DNA from: Erythrobacter sp047872805
GTDB lineage: Bacteria > Pseudomonadota > Alphaproteobacteria > Sphingomonadales > Sphingomonadaceae
DNA length: 64,000 bases
Reading direction: 5' to 3'
NCBI RefSeq assembly: GCF_047872805.1
Contig: NZ_JBLQUK010000001.1
Span: 62,001 to 126,000 of the forward strand
Positions 35,901-44,399 of the stretch are shown here, in pieces; the first letter of the stretch is position 1, and each line of letters opens with the position of its first letter. The notes under the pieces were generated by a model, which saw nothing but the letters and a program-made list of their open reading frames with translations, had not been told where the DNA came from and searched no databases. Made by a program: the position numbers and the translations under genes.

Positions 35901-37644
35901 TCGGCGGATGTTTGAGCTGCCGCGTTCTAGCTGGGACGATTACGACCCCGCGTTGATTTCCAAAGGCGGCGGCGTCTATTCGCGCGATTTGAAACGCATC
36001 AAGCTTTCAAAAAAGGCGCGTGAAGCCCTCGGGATCGAGGACAAGGAGATCGAGCCTGACGCGCTCATCAGCGCCATATTGAAAGCTCAGGTCGATCTGT
36101 TGTGGTTCGGCGGGATTGGCACCTACGTCAAAGCCGCCCAGGAAAACCATCTCGACGTCGGTGACCCGGCCAATGATCTGCTCCGCATCGACGCGCATGA
36201 AGTCGGGGCAAAGGTTATCGGCGAGGGTGCCAATCTGGGCATCACGCAGGCCGCACGCATTGCCTATGCATTGAAAGGCGGGCGGATCAACACCGATTTT
36301 ATCGACAATTCCGCCGGGGTCGATTGTTCGGACAATGAGGTCAACATCAAGATCGCTCTGGCCGCAGCGGCTCGCGAAGGAGTGCTGACCAAAGCCAAGC
36401 GCAACACGCTGCTGGCTGCGATGACGAATGAAGTCGCTGAAATCGTGCTTGAGGACAACAGGTTGCAAGCGCTCGCGCTATCGATCGCCGAGACCGGCGG
36501 GCCAGATGCGGCAGCGTCCTATATTCGCCTGATCGAACAGCTGGAGGAAGCAGGTGCGCTCGACCGCAAGACCGAGGGACTGGCCGATGCGGAAACCTAT
36601 GCGCGGCGCGCGGCCGAGGGACGCGGGCTGACCCGTCCGGAACTCGCGGTGTTGCTTTCGTCTGCCAAGCTGGCACTGCAAGACGCGATTGAAGCCAGCG
36701 ATCTGCCCGATGAACCGGTGCTGGCAAGCAATTTGATCGCCATGTTCCCCGGTCCGATGCAGGACAAATTTGCCACGCAGATCCGCGCACACCGTTTGCG
36801 CCGCGAATTGGTGGCGACCGATCTTTCAAACCGCATCGTCAACCGGCTGGGCCTGATCCACGCCTTTGAATTGCCCGAAGAAGAAGGCGTCGGACTGGCT
36901 GATGTCGCCGCCGCATTTGTGGTGGTGGAACGATTGTTCGGCCTAAAGGCGCTGTGGGCAGATATTGATGCAAGATCGATGAACGAAACCGCCCGATTGG
37001 CATTGCTCGACCGGCTCGCCGCAGCGGTCGGCAATTTGATGTCCGATGTGCTGCGAACCGCTGCGGGCCGGGTCGAGCCGGGCGCGATGATCGCAGCGCT
37101 GCAAGGCGGCGTGTCGACCCTGACCAAGGCGCGCGGAGAGCTGATCTCTGGCGACACGGTGGAGCGTTCCGGAACGCTGCGTGCGCAGTTTATAGAGCAG
37201 GGATCGCCGCAGGACCTCGCTTACCGGGTTGCGGACCTGTTCGATTACGACGGATCGATCGGACTGGCGCAGCTGGCGCTCAACAGCGCGACAGACCCTG
37301 CCGAATTGACCCGTGCTTTTACCGATATTGGTGAACGGATCGGGCTGGACTGGGCACAGGGCACCGCTGCGCATATGTCGCCATCGGATATTTGGGAGCG
37401 CTTGTTGGTGGACGGTCTGGCGCGCGATTTTCAGCAGATGCGGCTCGATTTCCTGCGCCGGTTGATGCGCCGCAAGAACGGCAAAGCCGATCCACAAGGC
37501 GCGATTGCCGATTGGGCGGCGCGCAACGAGGGGGCGGTCGCGCAGTTTCGCGCTATGATCGCACGCGCACGATCACGACCCCCGTTTGCCCCCGCAGTTC
37601 TGGCACAAATTGCCAGTCAAGCGCGCAATCTGCTAGACCGGTAG
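32914..37644 (+). CDS. gdhB: NAD-specific glutamate dehydrogenase, 180-kDa class
   Basis: A very large (1,576-residue) enzyme that deaminates glutamate to 2-oxoglutarate with NAD; it belongs to the L_180 class known from Streptomyces, Pseudomonas and Caulobacter. The N-terminal third is regulatory (VNDDMPFLVDSIAATI opens the conserved part at about 85). The catalytic region includes RGGLRWSDRRDDFRTEILGL, KNAVIVPSGAKGGF with the active-site Lys, and later WFGGIGTYVK. ATG 32914 is preferred over 32887 because AGGAG precedes it. It is probably catabolic and transcribed alone or with the flavoprotein gene 51 bases later. Confidence 0.95.
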   Translation: MSTKTSRAAGEKPPKGKGNTATPTLLKALKQHLKAAILPGDAPLDGDGLAEAAEFLLKTALQRPASRSALNLESDTGGRRLRIAIVNDDMPFLVDSIAATITAVGLSIDQLIHPVVAIERSSSGALQSLSKKGGSGADESMIYIETPRIDARQRRDLIAQLRVTLGDVRAAVSDWPRMRQIMADDALTIDGSESAALLQWLNGGMLTQLGHLTRSRSGEEADALGICRKSAQQILADSSYERAFAWFDEAGPDGKARDLLVIKANHLSTVHRRVPLDLFIVPKRGNGADGAKVTALSIHAGVWTSAALATPPGEVPVLRKALSDITGTLGFDPAGHAGKALVHAFTSLPHDLLTAFSTTDIERLATAMMSLVDRPRPRLVLVQSALQRHIFAFVWMPRDYLSTDVRLQIQDLLTQTTGVGLLSWSLEVEGSTLAMLQFLLDSRSTGEMPGAGRIEGEMIDLLKGWNEAVEAHLAEADESSRVPAIAMRYAGAFPPGYRARYGAAEAALDIMEMRALALGSDPAARACRLYRLPHDPIGDLRLKIYHTTGEMPLSDAVPALENFGFRVLAEMPTRLDDGALGTIHEFTLELSDGSEVEQLLSRAEAIETAISEVLNGQSEDDPFNRLVVGAGLGSRQAMWLRAVYRYLRQTGMGFTIYTVVDALRRAPGVTQAIIDLFAARHDPAFGGEREAAIAAANGAYQRGLAKVTAINDDRLLRLYRAVIDAVLRTNAFAPAAEEAAAFKIDSALVPNLPKPVPWREIFVYSRRVEGIHLRSGAVARGGLRWSDRRDDFRTEILGLMKAQKVKNAVIVPSGAKGGFYPKQLPSPAIDRDAWAAEGQASYEIFVRSLLSVTDNIVDGKVVHPEGIVIHDGEDPYFVVAADKGTARFSDVANGIAEGQGFWLDDAFASGGSNGYDHKAMGITARGAWVSVQRHFLEMGVDVQSDSIKVVGCGDMSGDVFGNGMLLSKAIKLIAAYDHRHIFIDPDPDPAMSWEERRRMFELPRSSWDDYDPALISKGGGVYSRDLKRIKLSKKAREALGIEDKEIEPDALISAILKAQVDLLWFGGIGTYVKAAQENHLDVGDPANDLLRIDAHEVGAKVIGEGANLGITQAARIAYALKGGRINTDFIDNSAGVDCSDNEVNIKIALAAAAREGVLTKAKRNTLLAAMTNEVAEIVLEDNRLQALALSIAETGGPDAAASYIRLIEQLEEAGALDRKTEGLADAETYARRAAEGRGLTRPELAVLLSSAKLALQDAIEASDLPDEPVLASNLIAMFPGPMQDKFATQIRAHRLRRELVATDLSNRIVNRLGLIHAFELPEEEGVGLADVAAAFVVVERLFGLKALWADIDARSMNETARLALLDRLAAAVGNLMSDVLRTAAGRVEPGAMIAALQGGVSTLTKARGELISGDTVERSGTLRAQFIEQGSPQDLAYRVADLFDYDGSIGLAQLALNSATDPAELTRAFTDIGERIGLDWAQGTAAHMSPSDIWERLLVDGLARDFQQMRLDFLRRLMRRKNGKADPQGAIADWAARNEGAVAQFRAMIARARSRPPFAPAVLAQIASQARNLLDR

Positions 37645-37695
37645 CCCCGCATCCCCGCTTGACGCGGGCACAAATTTTCGGAAACGCCTTGATGC

Positions 37696-38943
37696 ATGGA
37701 CAATCAAGGCATTTCGTCAGCGGCAGATATCGTCATTGTAGGCACCGGGCACGGCGGCGCGCAGGCAGCAATTACCCTGCGCCAACAGGGCCATGATGGC
37801 ACGATCACGATGATCGGGCGCGACAATGTGCCGCCCTATGAACGTCCGCCATTGTCCAAGGAATATCTCGCCGGAGACAAGAGTTTTGAGCGAATCATGA
37901 TCCGCCCGGAAAAATTCTGGGCGGACAAGGGCATCGAATTGCGGCTTGGCAGCGGCGTCAGCGCGATAGATCCGGCGGCGCATGTCGTTACGCTCTCGGA
38001 TGGAAGCACCGTCGGTTACCGCAAGCTGATCTGGGCGGGCGGAGCGGACCCGCGCAGGCTTGGCGTGCCCGGCGCAAACCTCAAAGGCGTTTTCTATGTC
38101 CGCGACAAAGGCGACGCGGATGCGATGATGGCCGCGCTGGAATCGGGCGCTCGACGTGCGGTGGTAATCGGCGGCGGCTATATCGGGCTTGAGGCCGCGG
38201 CGGTCCTGCGTAAGCTTGGCTGCGAGGTGACCGTTCTGGAAATGCTGGACAGGGTGCTGGCGCGGGTCGCGGGGCCGCAATTGTCGCGCTTTTACGAAGA
38301 GGAACATCGCCGTCAGGGTGTCGACATTCAGGTTTCGCGCGGGATTTCAGAAATTCTCGGGGAAGACGGCGCGGTGACCGGAGTCAAACTGGGCAATGGC
38401 GCAAGTGCAGAATGCGACATGGTGATCGTCGGCATCGGGATCGTGCCTGCGGTCGCGCCGCTGATCGCCGCAGGCGCGGCTGGATCGAATGGAATCGATG
38501 TCGATGAGTTCTGCCGCACCGCGCTGGATGACATCTATGCTATCGGTGACTGCGCGGCGCATGCCAATCCGTTCGCTGACAATGCTGTAATCCGGCTTGA
38601 ATCGGTGCAGAATGCGCATGACATGGCGAACACCGCCGCTCGGGCAATCATGGGCGATAAACAGCCCTATCATGCACTGCCGTGGTTCTGGTCAAACCAG
38701 TATGATTTGAAACTGCAGACCGCCGGGCTCAATCTTGGTTACGACAGCACGGTGCTGCGCGGAGACCCGGCGACCCGCAAATTCACAGTGATTTACCTCA
38801 AGAATGGTCGCCCGATTGCATTCGACTGCGTCAATGCGATGAAGGATTACGTTCAGGGCCGCAAACTGCTCGAAAGCGGCGTGGGAGAGATCGAACCGGC
38901 GCTGCTTGCAGATACCGACATACCGCTCAAGGACATGGCATAA
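37696..38943 (+). CDS. Ferredoxin/putidaredoxin reductase-like flavoprotein
   Basis: A 415-residue FAD- and NAD(P)H-dependent reductase of the type that feeds electrons to [2Fe-2S] ferredoxins of P450s and ring dioxygenases. The FAD site is VIVGTGHGGAQAA, the second Rossmann motif is VIGGGYIGLEAA, and the FAD C-terminal motif is YAIGDCA. PYERPPLSKEYL and FWSNQYDLKLQ are family hallmarks. Two P450 genes are in the window and a CYP153 lies 3.5 kb downstream, but no ferredoxin gene is present. Its last 17 bases overlap the convergent queG. Confidence 0.9.
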   Translation: MDNQGISSAADIVIVGTGHGGAQAAITLRQQGHDGTITMIGRDNVPPYERPPLSKEYLAGDKSFERIMIRPEKFWADKGIELRLGSGVSAIDPAAHVVTLSDGSTVGYRKLIWAGGADPRRLGVPGANLKGVFYVRDKGDADAMMAALESGARRAVVIGGGYIGLEAAAVLRKLGCEVTVLEMLDRVLARVAGPQLSRFYEEEHRRQGVDIQVSRGISEILGEDGAVTGVKLGNGASAECDMVIVGIGIVPAVAPLIAAGAAGSNGIDVDEFCRTALDDIYAIGDCAAHANPFADNAVIRLESVQNAHDMANTAARAIMGDKQPYHALPWFWSNQYDLKLQTAGLNLGYDSTVLRGDPATRKFTVIYLKNGRPIAFDCVNAMKDYVQGRKLLESGVGEIEPALLADTDIPLKDMA

Positions 38944-40000
38944 GCCGTGCCAATGCCCACCGCGCTGCGTCGCTGACAGCGGGATCGGGATCGCTGATCA
39001 GCAAACGCACAGCGTCAATCAACGCGGCATTCCCGCTGTTTCCCGCTGCATAAAGGCAGTTGCGGACAAACCGGTCGCGGCCAATGCGCTTAATTGGCGA
39101 GCCGGAAAACAGCGCCCGAAAACCGACATCGTCTAACGTCAGGAAATCGCCAATGCGCGGCGCAGTTAGCTCCGCGCGCGGCAAAAACTCGCGCGCCGCA
39201 TGCGCCTTGCTGGCAAATTTGTTCCACGGGCACACCGCGAGGCAATCGTCGCAGCCATAAATGCGGTTGCCGATCCCTTCGCGCAAGTCGAGCGCAACCG
39301 GACCCTTGTGCTCGATCGTGAGATAGGAAATGCAACGCCGCGCATCGAGGCGATAGGGCGCAGGAAAAGCATTGGTCGGACAAATATCGAGGCACGCGCG
39401 GCACGATCCGCATTGATCGCGGTGCGGAGCGGCCGGCACAAGTTCCAGATCGGTATAAATCGCCCCCAGAAACAACCAGCTGCCGTGATCTGGGCTGACC
39501 AGATTGGTGTGTTTGCCCTGCCAGCCGATGCCCGCGGCCTCACCCAGCGGCTTTTCCATCACCGGCGCCGTATCGACAAACACCTTGACCTGCGCGCCGG
39601 GAGTTTCCGCGACCAGCCACCGGGCCAGCGCCTTCAGCCGTTTTTTCACCACATCATGATAATCGCGGCCCTGCGCATAGACCGAAATCCGCGCCCGGTC
39701 CTTTGCATCCTCCAGTGCCATCGGATCGATTGCGGGCGCATAGGACAGGCCCAACGCGATTACGCTGCGCGCCTCTGGCCACAGGCCTTGCGGTGAACGG
39801 CGGTGCTGGAGCCGGGTCTCCATCCACTCCATCGACCCATGATGCCCTTCGCCCAGCCATTGTTCCAGCCGTGCGGCGCGAAGCGGATCTTCATCCGCGC
39901 TGGCAAAGCCGCATGCCGCAAAGCCGAGCGCTCGGGCCTCCCGTTCTATCAGGGCGGCAAAGTCATTGGTAACTGCGCCATTAACCACGCTTGGGGACAC
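38927..40000 (-). CDS. queG: Epoxyqueuosine reductase
   Basis: Last enzyme of queuosine synthesis, reducing epoxyqueuosine in tRNA with cobalamin and two [4Fe-4S] clusters. It is 357 residues, starting at GTG. The catalytic Asp lies in VFVDTAPVMEK. The ferredoxin-like cluster motifs are CGSCRACLDICPTNAF and, further on, CDDCLAVCPWN. A HEAT-like tail closes the protein (DPDPAVSDAARWALARLM). It is convergent with the flavoprotein gene, overlapping by 17 bases, and divergent from the ABC transporter genes. Confidence 0.95.
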   Translation of the reverse strand: MSPSVVNGAVTNDFAALIEREARALGFAACGFASADEDPLRAARLEQWLGEGHHGSMEWMETRLQHRRSPQGLWPEARSVIALGLSYAPAIDPMALEDAKDRARISVYAQGRDYHDVVKKRLKALARWLVAETPGAQVKVFVDTAPVMEKPLGEAAGIGWQGKHTNLVSPDHGSWLFLGAIYTDLELVPAAPHRDQCGSCRACLDICPTNAFPAPYRLDARRCISYLTIEHKGPVALDLREGIGNRIYGCDDCLAVCPWNKFASKAHAAREFLPRAELTAPRIGDFLTLDDVGFRALFSGSPIKRIGRDRFVRNCLYAAGNSGNAALIDAVRLLISDPDPAVSDAARWALARLMPCP

Positions 40001-40034
40001 TCCCGTTTAGTCTCATGCGTTAACCCTCGCATGC

Positions 40035-41060
40035 ATGGATATGGCGTCAAGCAATCGATCTTTCATGAACAATTCCGCAATGGCAGGTGAAGAGGTCGGT
40101 TTGACCCTCGCCGCGCCTGACCCGCGCCCCTTGGCCATAGAGGCACGCGGGCTGGTCAAAAGCTTTGATGGGACGCGCGCTGTCGACGGCGTGGACATTA
40201 GCGTGCCGGTGGGTGCCATATATGGTGTGCTAGGCCCCAATGGCGCGGGCAAGACAACCACTTTGCGGATGCTGCTGGGGATTATTGACCCAGATGAGGG
40301 CGTTCGGAGGGTTTTCGGACACGATCGTCCGCATGATATTGGGCGGCTGATCGGCTATCTTCCCGAAGAACGCGGGCTGTATCCCGCCATGAAAAGCATC
40401 GAAGCCATCGCCTTCATGGGCGCGCTGCGCGGATTGCCGCTGGCGGAAGGGCGCAGGCGCGGGCTTGAACTGCTGGAGCGTCACGATCTCGGCTATGCCG
40501 CAGAACGCACCATTCGCCAGCTTTCGAAAGGCATGGCGCAGACGGTCCAATTGCTTGGCACGCTCGTGCACCGCCCGCGGCTGGTGGTGCTGGATGAGCC
40601 GTTTTCCGGGCTTGATGCGATCAATCAGGGCAAGCTGGAAAGGATGATCCGCAGCCTCGCCGATGACGGGGTGACCGTGATCTTCTCCACCCATGTCATC
40701 CACCATGCCGAGCGCCTGTGCGAAGGCGTAGCAATCATTGCCGGGGGCAAGGTGCCCTATGCTGGCAGCGTCGAGGCCGCGCGCGACCGGATTCCGGCGC
40801 AGGTGCGGCTCGAAACCCGGATGCGCGAAGGCGTTTGGACACAGGCCCTGCCTGGCGACACAAGGCGCGAGGGCGATTTCTTTTACTTCTCGCTGCCCGA
40901 AACCGGCATCGAACCGCTGCTACGCCAATTGATCGAGGGCGAGGCGGGCATTCTATCGCTTTCGATTGAGCGGGCCGGACTGCACGATGCCTTTGTCTCA
41001 ATTGCCGGGGAGGCGGCCGCCCGCCAGCTCGAAGCCGATGCCGCAGGAGGCCAACCATGA
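40035..41060 (+). CDS. ABC exporter ATPase, NatA-like
   Basis: A 341-residue nucleotide-binding subunit. Walker A is GPNGAGKTTT, the signature is LSKGMAQTVQL (the LSKG variant common in NatA-type exporters), Walker B is LVVLDEPFSG, and the switch His lies in IFSTHVIHHAE. A C-terminal extension of about 90 residues follows the ATPase. The start is uncertain: ATG occurs at 40035, 40041, 40065 and 40080 with no clear ribosome site. It overlaps the permease gene by 4 bases (ATGA). The exported substrate could be Na+, a lipid or a drug; sequence alone does not tell. Confidence 0.9.
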   Translation: MDMASSNRSFMNNSAMAGEEVGLTLAAPDPRPLAIEARGLVKSFDGTRAVDGVDISVPVGAIYGVLGPNGAGKTTTLRMLLGIIDPDEGVRRVFGHDRPHDIGRLIGYLPEERGLYPAMKSIEAIAFMGALRGLPLAEGRRRGLELLERHDLGYAAERTIRQLSKGMAQTVQLLGTLVHRPRLVVLDEPFSGLDAINQGKLERMIRSLADDGVTVIFSTHVIHHAERLCEGVAIIAGGKVPYAGSVEAARDRIPAQVRLETRMREGVWTQALPGDTRREGDFFYFSLPETGIEPLLRQLIEGEAGILSLSIERAGLHDAFVSIAGEAAARQLEADAAGGQP

Positions 41061-42361
41061 GCGCCCACAATCAGGCTGCAATCGATGCCAAGCCCAGCCT
41101 GACCCGGCTTGAAGCGGCTTGGGTGATAGCACGGCGCGATTTCGTCGCCGTGTTGTTCAGCCGCGCGTTTCTGTTCTTCCTTATCGGACCGCTGTTCCCG
41201 GTGCTAGTAGGCGGATTGGCTGGCAGCATCGGCGGTCAAGTATCGCGTGAGGCGGTCACAATGGAAGTCGGCCTCGCGATGAACGCGCAGGACAATGCCG
41301 CCATGATCGCCGCAAGCGAACGGCTCGCCCCGCATTTGCGCGGAGCGGTCCCTTCTCTGCGCCCCGTGCCCGAGGCCGCTGGCAATTCCAACTTCGATGC
41401 GGGCGCTTTTATGGAGGCGCGCCGCGGCAATTATGCCGCTATCGTCACCGGAACACCTGCCGCTCCGCAAATCGTCGGAACCGAGGGGCAATTGCGCCGC
41501 TGGCAGGGAGCGATAGAGATCATCGCAGCAGATGCGATGGCCGCCGCGCCGCTCACGGTACCTATGGCAGAGCGTCAGACTGTCGCTTCCAGCGCAGCAT
41601 CCGAAAGGTCCAACCGCATCCGCACCGCGCAGGCGGCACAAATGGTGATGTTCCTTTTGACCATGCTGCTAGCCGGGATGGTGCTGTCCAATCTGGCTGA
41701 GGAAAAAGGCAACAAGATTATCGAAATCCTCGCCGCAGCAATCCCGATGGATGCGGTGTTCATGGGCAAACTGTTTGCCATGCTCGCCGTGTCATTCGTC
41801 GGGATCGCGGTATGGGGCACGCTTGGCTGGGGCTTCTGGGCCATTGCCGAGGACGCCATCGTCACCGTCACTCAAACCGATTATCGCAATCTGCCCGGCC
41901 CAGCAGTGGGATGGCCGGTGTTCCTGACGCTTTCCATCCTGTATTTTTCGATGGCCTATCTGCTGCTCGGTGCGCTGTTTCTGACCATTGGGGCGATGGC
42001 CAACACCGTACGTGAGGTTCAGACCATGTCGATGCCCGTCACGATGATGCAGCTTATGGTGTTCTTTCTGGCGGCCTACACGATCACGCAACCCGGTTCA
42101 GGCCTTGAGATGTTCGCGATCGGCTTTCCGCTGTCCTCGCCCTTTGCGATGCTGGCTCGCGCCGCGCTCGACGCGACGATCTGGACCCATGCCGCGGCTT
42201 TGGTGTGGCAAGCAGTCTGGGTTGCCTTGTTGGTCAAGGGCGGATCATTGCTGTTCCGCAAGCGAGTGATGAAATCGGGCGGGGCCGGGCGCGAAAGGAA
42301 AAGTCGCTTCTGGAATCGCGCGGCCAACCCCTCAACCGCAGGACCTATGACTGCCAAATAG
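41057..42361 (+). CDS. ABC-2 type permease, NatB-like
   Basis: A 434-residue membrane subunit coupled to the ATPase upstream. One helix lies near residues 33-55 (AFLFFLIGPLFPVLVGGLAG), followed by a periplasmic loop of about 130 residues. A cluster of five to six helices runs from about 195 to 400. EEKGNKIIEILAAAIPMDA is the coupling-helix segment of ABC-2 exporters. Together with the ATPase it would form a dimeric exporter. The next gene, a CYP153, starts 110 bases later and has its own control region. Confidence 0.88.
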   Translation: MSAHNQAAIDAKPSLTRLEAAWVIARRDFVAVLFSRAFLFFLIGPLFPVLVGGLAGSIGGQVSREAVTMEVGLAMNAQDNAAMIAASERLAPHLRGAVPSLRPVPEAAGNSNFDAGAFMEARRGNYAAIVTGTPAAPQIVGTEGQLRRWQGAIEIIAADAMAAAPLTVPMAERQTVASSAASERSNRIRTAQAAQMVMFLLTMLLAGMVLSNLAEEKGNKIIEILAAAIPMDAVFMGKLFAMLAVSFVGIAVWGTLGWGFWAIAEDAIVTVTQTDYRNLPGPAVGWPVFLTLSILYFSMAYLLLGALFLTIGAMANTVREVQTMSMPVTMMQLMVFFLAAYTITQPGSGLEMFAIGFPLSSPFAMLARAALDATIWTHAAALVWQAVWVALLVKGGSLLFRKRVMKSGGAGRERKSRFWNRAANPSTAGPMTAK

Positions 42362-42381
42362 GTGGCCAATCGAAACTCGTA

Positions 42382-42396
42382 TTGACATCACTGTCA
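42382..42396. promoter_or_regulatory. Inverted repeat over a minus-35, upstream of the CYP153 gene
   Basis: TGACA (42383-42387) and TGTCA (42392-42396) form an inverted repeat with a 4-base spacer, overlapping the minus-35 consensus TTGACA at 42382-42387. It lies 75 bases before the P450 start. The TTGACA/TGTCA form resembles operators of TetR-type repressors, but no such regulator gene is nearby, so the assignment is an inference. Confidence 0.45.
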
Positions 42397-42470
42397 GTTA
42401 GGGCAGGATGCAGTCCGAGGGAGGGTCATAAAGCAGGCAACAAGCCGCGGCCCCTTCCAAGGAGAGAGCC

Positions 42471-43808
42471 ATGGCGACCGCTGCACCCACGCGCCCGAAA
42501 GTGCGCACATCCCCGACCGCTTATGAAGCGATCACAGAACATTTCGCGCGCAATCCGGAAGAGCGCCCTGCGCATCCGCACAAATGGGACGTCAGCCGCT
42601 CGGACATTTATTTCGAAGACCGGTGGCAACCGATCTTCAAGGAAATGCAGGACGCAGGGCCGCTGCATTACATCCCTGAAAGCCCCTTTGGCCCCTATTG
42701 GGCGGTGGTCAGCCACAAGGCGATTCAGCATATCGAAGCCCTGCCTGAAACGTTTTCGTCAAGCTGGGAATATGGCGGCATCACCATCCTCGAACGGCTG
42801 ACCGAAGACGAGTTGGCAGAAGGCAGCGGCGATCGCCGCGAATTGCCGATGTTCATTGCCATGGACCGTCCGCAGCATACGGGCCAGCGGCGCACAGTGG
42901 CCCCGAAATTCACTCCCTCTGCCATGGGCGACATGGAGATCGAAATCCGCGCGCGCACCGGCGAATTGCTGGACAGCCTGCCGCGCGACGAAGTGTTTGA
43001 CTGGGTCGAAACAGTCTCGATCGAGCTAACCACCGGGATGCTGGCGATCCTGTTTGGTTTCCCCTGGGAAGACCGGCGGATGCTGACTTTCTGGTCGGAC
43101 TGGTCGGGCGACACCGAACTGGCCACAGTGCGCGAACTCGATGAAATGCGCTGGGGCTTCTTGCATGAAATGGGCACCTATTTTCAATCGCTCTGGATTG
43201 AACGGACCATGGACAAGGAGCCGGGCAATGACCTGATTTCGATGATGATCCATTCCGAAGCGATGAACCAGATGCGCCCAGAGGAATTCATCGGCAATCT
43301 GGTGCTGCTCATCGTTGGCGGGAACGACACGACCCGAAACACGATGAGCGGTATCATCCATTCCTTCGACAAATTCCCCGATCAGCGCAAAATGTTCGAG
43401 GATAATCCCGACCTCATCCCCAATGCGGTGCAGGAATGTCTGCGTTTTCAGACCCCGCTCGCGCATATGCGCCGTACCTGCACCGAAGACACCGAAGTGT
43501 TCGGCCAGCAGATCCGTAAGGGCGACAAGGTCGTGCTCTGGTATCTCGGCGCGAACCGCGAAGAAACCGTGTTCGAGAACCCGCACAAGCTTGATATCAC
43601 GCGCGAAAATGCACGGCGACACATCGCCTTTGGCTACGGCATTCACCGCTGCGTCGGAGCGCGGCTGGCCGAATTGCAATTGCGGGTCTTGCTGGAAGAA
43701 ATGCACAAGCGCCGGATGCGCGTGCATGTTGCCGGTGATGTCGAACGGGTGCGCGCCAATTTCGTGCATGGATTTCGCAAGCTTGAGGTTGAAATCACCG
43801 AGTTTTGA
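42471..43808 (+). CDS. Cytochrome P450, CYP153-type alkane hydroxylase
   Basis: A 445-residue soluble P450. The CYP153 pattern is clear by memory of the family: SPFGPYWAVVSHKAIQ, LPMFIAMDRPQH, DWVETVSIELTTGMLAILF, the I-helix LLIVGGNDTTRNTMSG, the K-helix with TPLAHMRRT, and the haem Cys at about 394 in FGYGIHRCVGARLAELQ. CYP153 enzymes hydroxylate the terminal carbon of medium-chain alkanes or related aliphatics, using a ferredoxin and a ferredoxin reductase. The ribosome site AAGGAGAG is good. No ferredoxin is adjacent; a suitable reductase lies at 37696. The exact substrate is unknown. Confidence 0.92.
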   Translation: MATAAPTRPKVRTSPTAYEAITEHFARNPEERPAHPHKWDVSRSDIYFEDRWQPIFKEMQDAGPLHYIPESPFGPYWAVVSHKAIQHIEALPETFSSSWEYGGITILERLTEDELAEGSGDRRELPMFIAMDRPQHTGQRRTVAPKFTPSAMGDMEIEIRARTGELLDSLPRDEVFDWVETVSIELTTGMLAILFGFPWEDRRMLTFWSDWSGDTELATVRELDEMRWGFLHEMGTYFQSLWIERTMDKEPGNDLISMMIHSEAMNQMRPEEFIGNLVLLIVGGNDTTRNTMSGIIHSFDKFPDQRKMFEDNPDLIPNAVQECLRFQTPLAHMRRTCTEDTEVFGQQIRKGDKVVLWYLGANREETVFENPHKLDITRENARRHIAFGYGIHRCVGARLAELQLRVLLEEMHKRRMRVHVAGDVERVRANFVHGFRKLEVEITEF

Positions 43809-43892
43809 CCGCGTCTCCGATATGGGTGAAACCTTTCGCAGCCGCGCGCCGTATTTAGAGGCAGGAAGCACTCATTTGCGAGGGGATACAGG

Positions 43893-44399
43893 ATGACATT
43901 TTCTCTTTCTACCCGGCGTAGCTTTGTCGCCAGCACCGGTCTTGTTGCCGTGCTACCACTTCTGGCGAGCTGCGGAGGGGGCAATGTCGCGGCGCGCAAG
44001 GAGCGCACATTCCGCATCACCAAGACCGAAGCGCAATGGCGCGAACAACTGTCCCGCGGCGAATATCAGATCTTGCGCGAAGCCGGGACAGAGCGCGCCT
44101 ATTCCTCTCCGCTCAACGATGAAAAACGCCGGGGAACTTTTACCTGCGCAGGCTGCAACAACCGGGTCTATTCCTCCGCGCATAAATATGACAGCGGTAC
44201 AGGCTGGCCGAGCTTCTGGCAGCCGATCGACAACGGCGCAGTAGGCACCTCGACCGATTACAAGATCGGATATCCGCGCACCGAAGTGCATTGTGCGGAT
44301 TGCGGCGGGCATCTGGGACACATTTTCGGCGACGGCCCGCGTCCAACCGGAAAGCGCCATTGCATCAACGGGCTGGCGATGAACTTTACTCCGGCTTGA
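43893..44399 (+). CDS. msrB: Exported methionine-R-sulfoxide reductase
   Basis: Reduces methionine-R-sulfoxide in proteins. The 168 residues start with a twin-arginine-like signal (STRRSFVAS) and a lipobox LLASC (Cys 27), so it should be a lipid-anchored envelope enzyme. The MsrB domain has zinc Cys pairs at 85/88 (CAGC) and 134/137 (CADC), the segment SGTGWPSFWQP, and the catalytic Cys at 157 in RHCINGLAM. Its last 14 bases overlap the convergent membrane-protein gene. An exported MsrA is encoded at 62590-63303. Confidence 0.94.
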   Translation: MTFSLSTRRSFVASTGLVAVLPLLASCGGGNVAARKERTFRITKTEAQWREQLSRGEYQILREAGTERAYSSPLNDEKRRGTFTCAGCNNRVYSSAHKYDSGTGWPSFWQPIDNGAVGTSTDYKIGYPRTEVHCADCGGHLGHIFGDGPRPTGKRHCINGLAMNFTPA

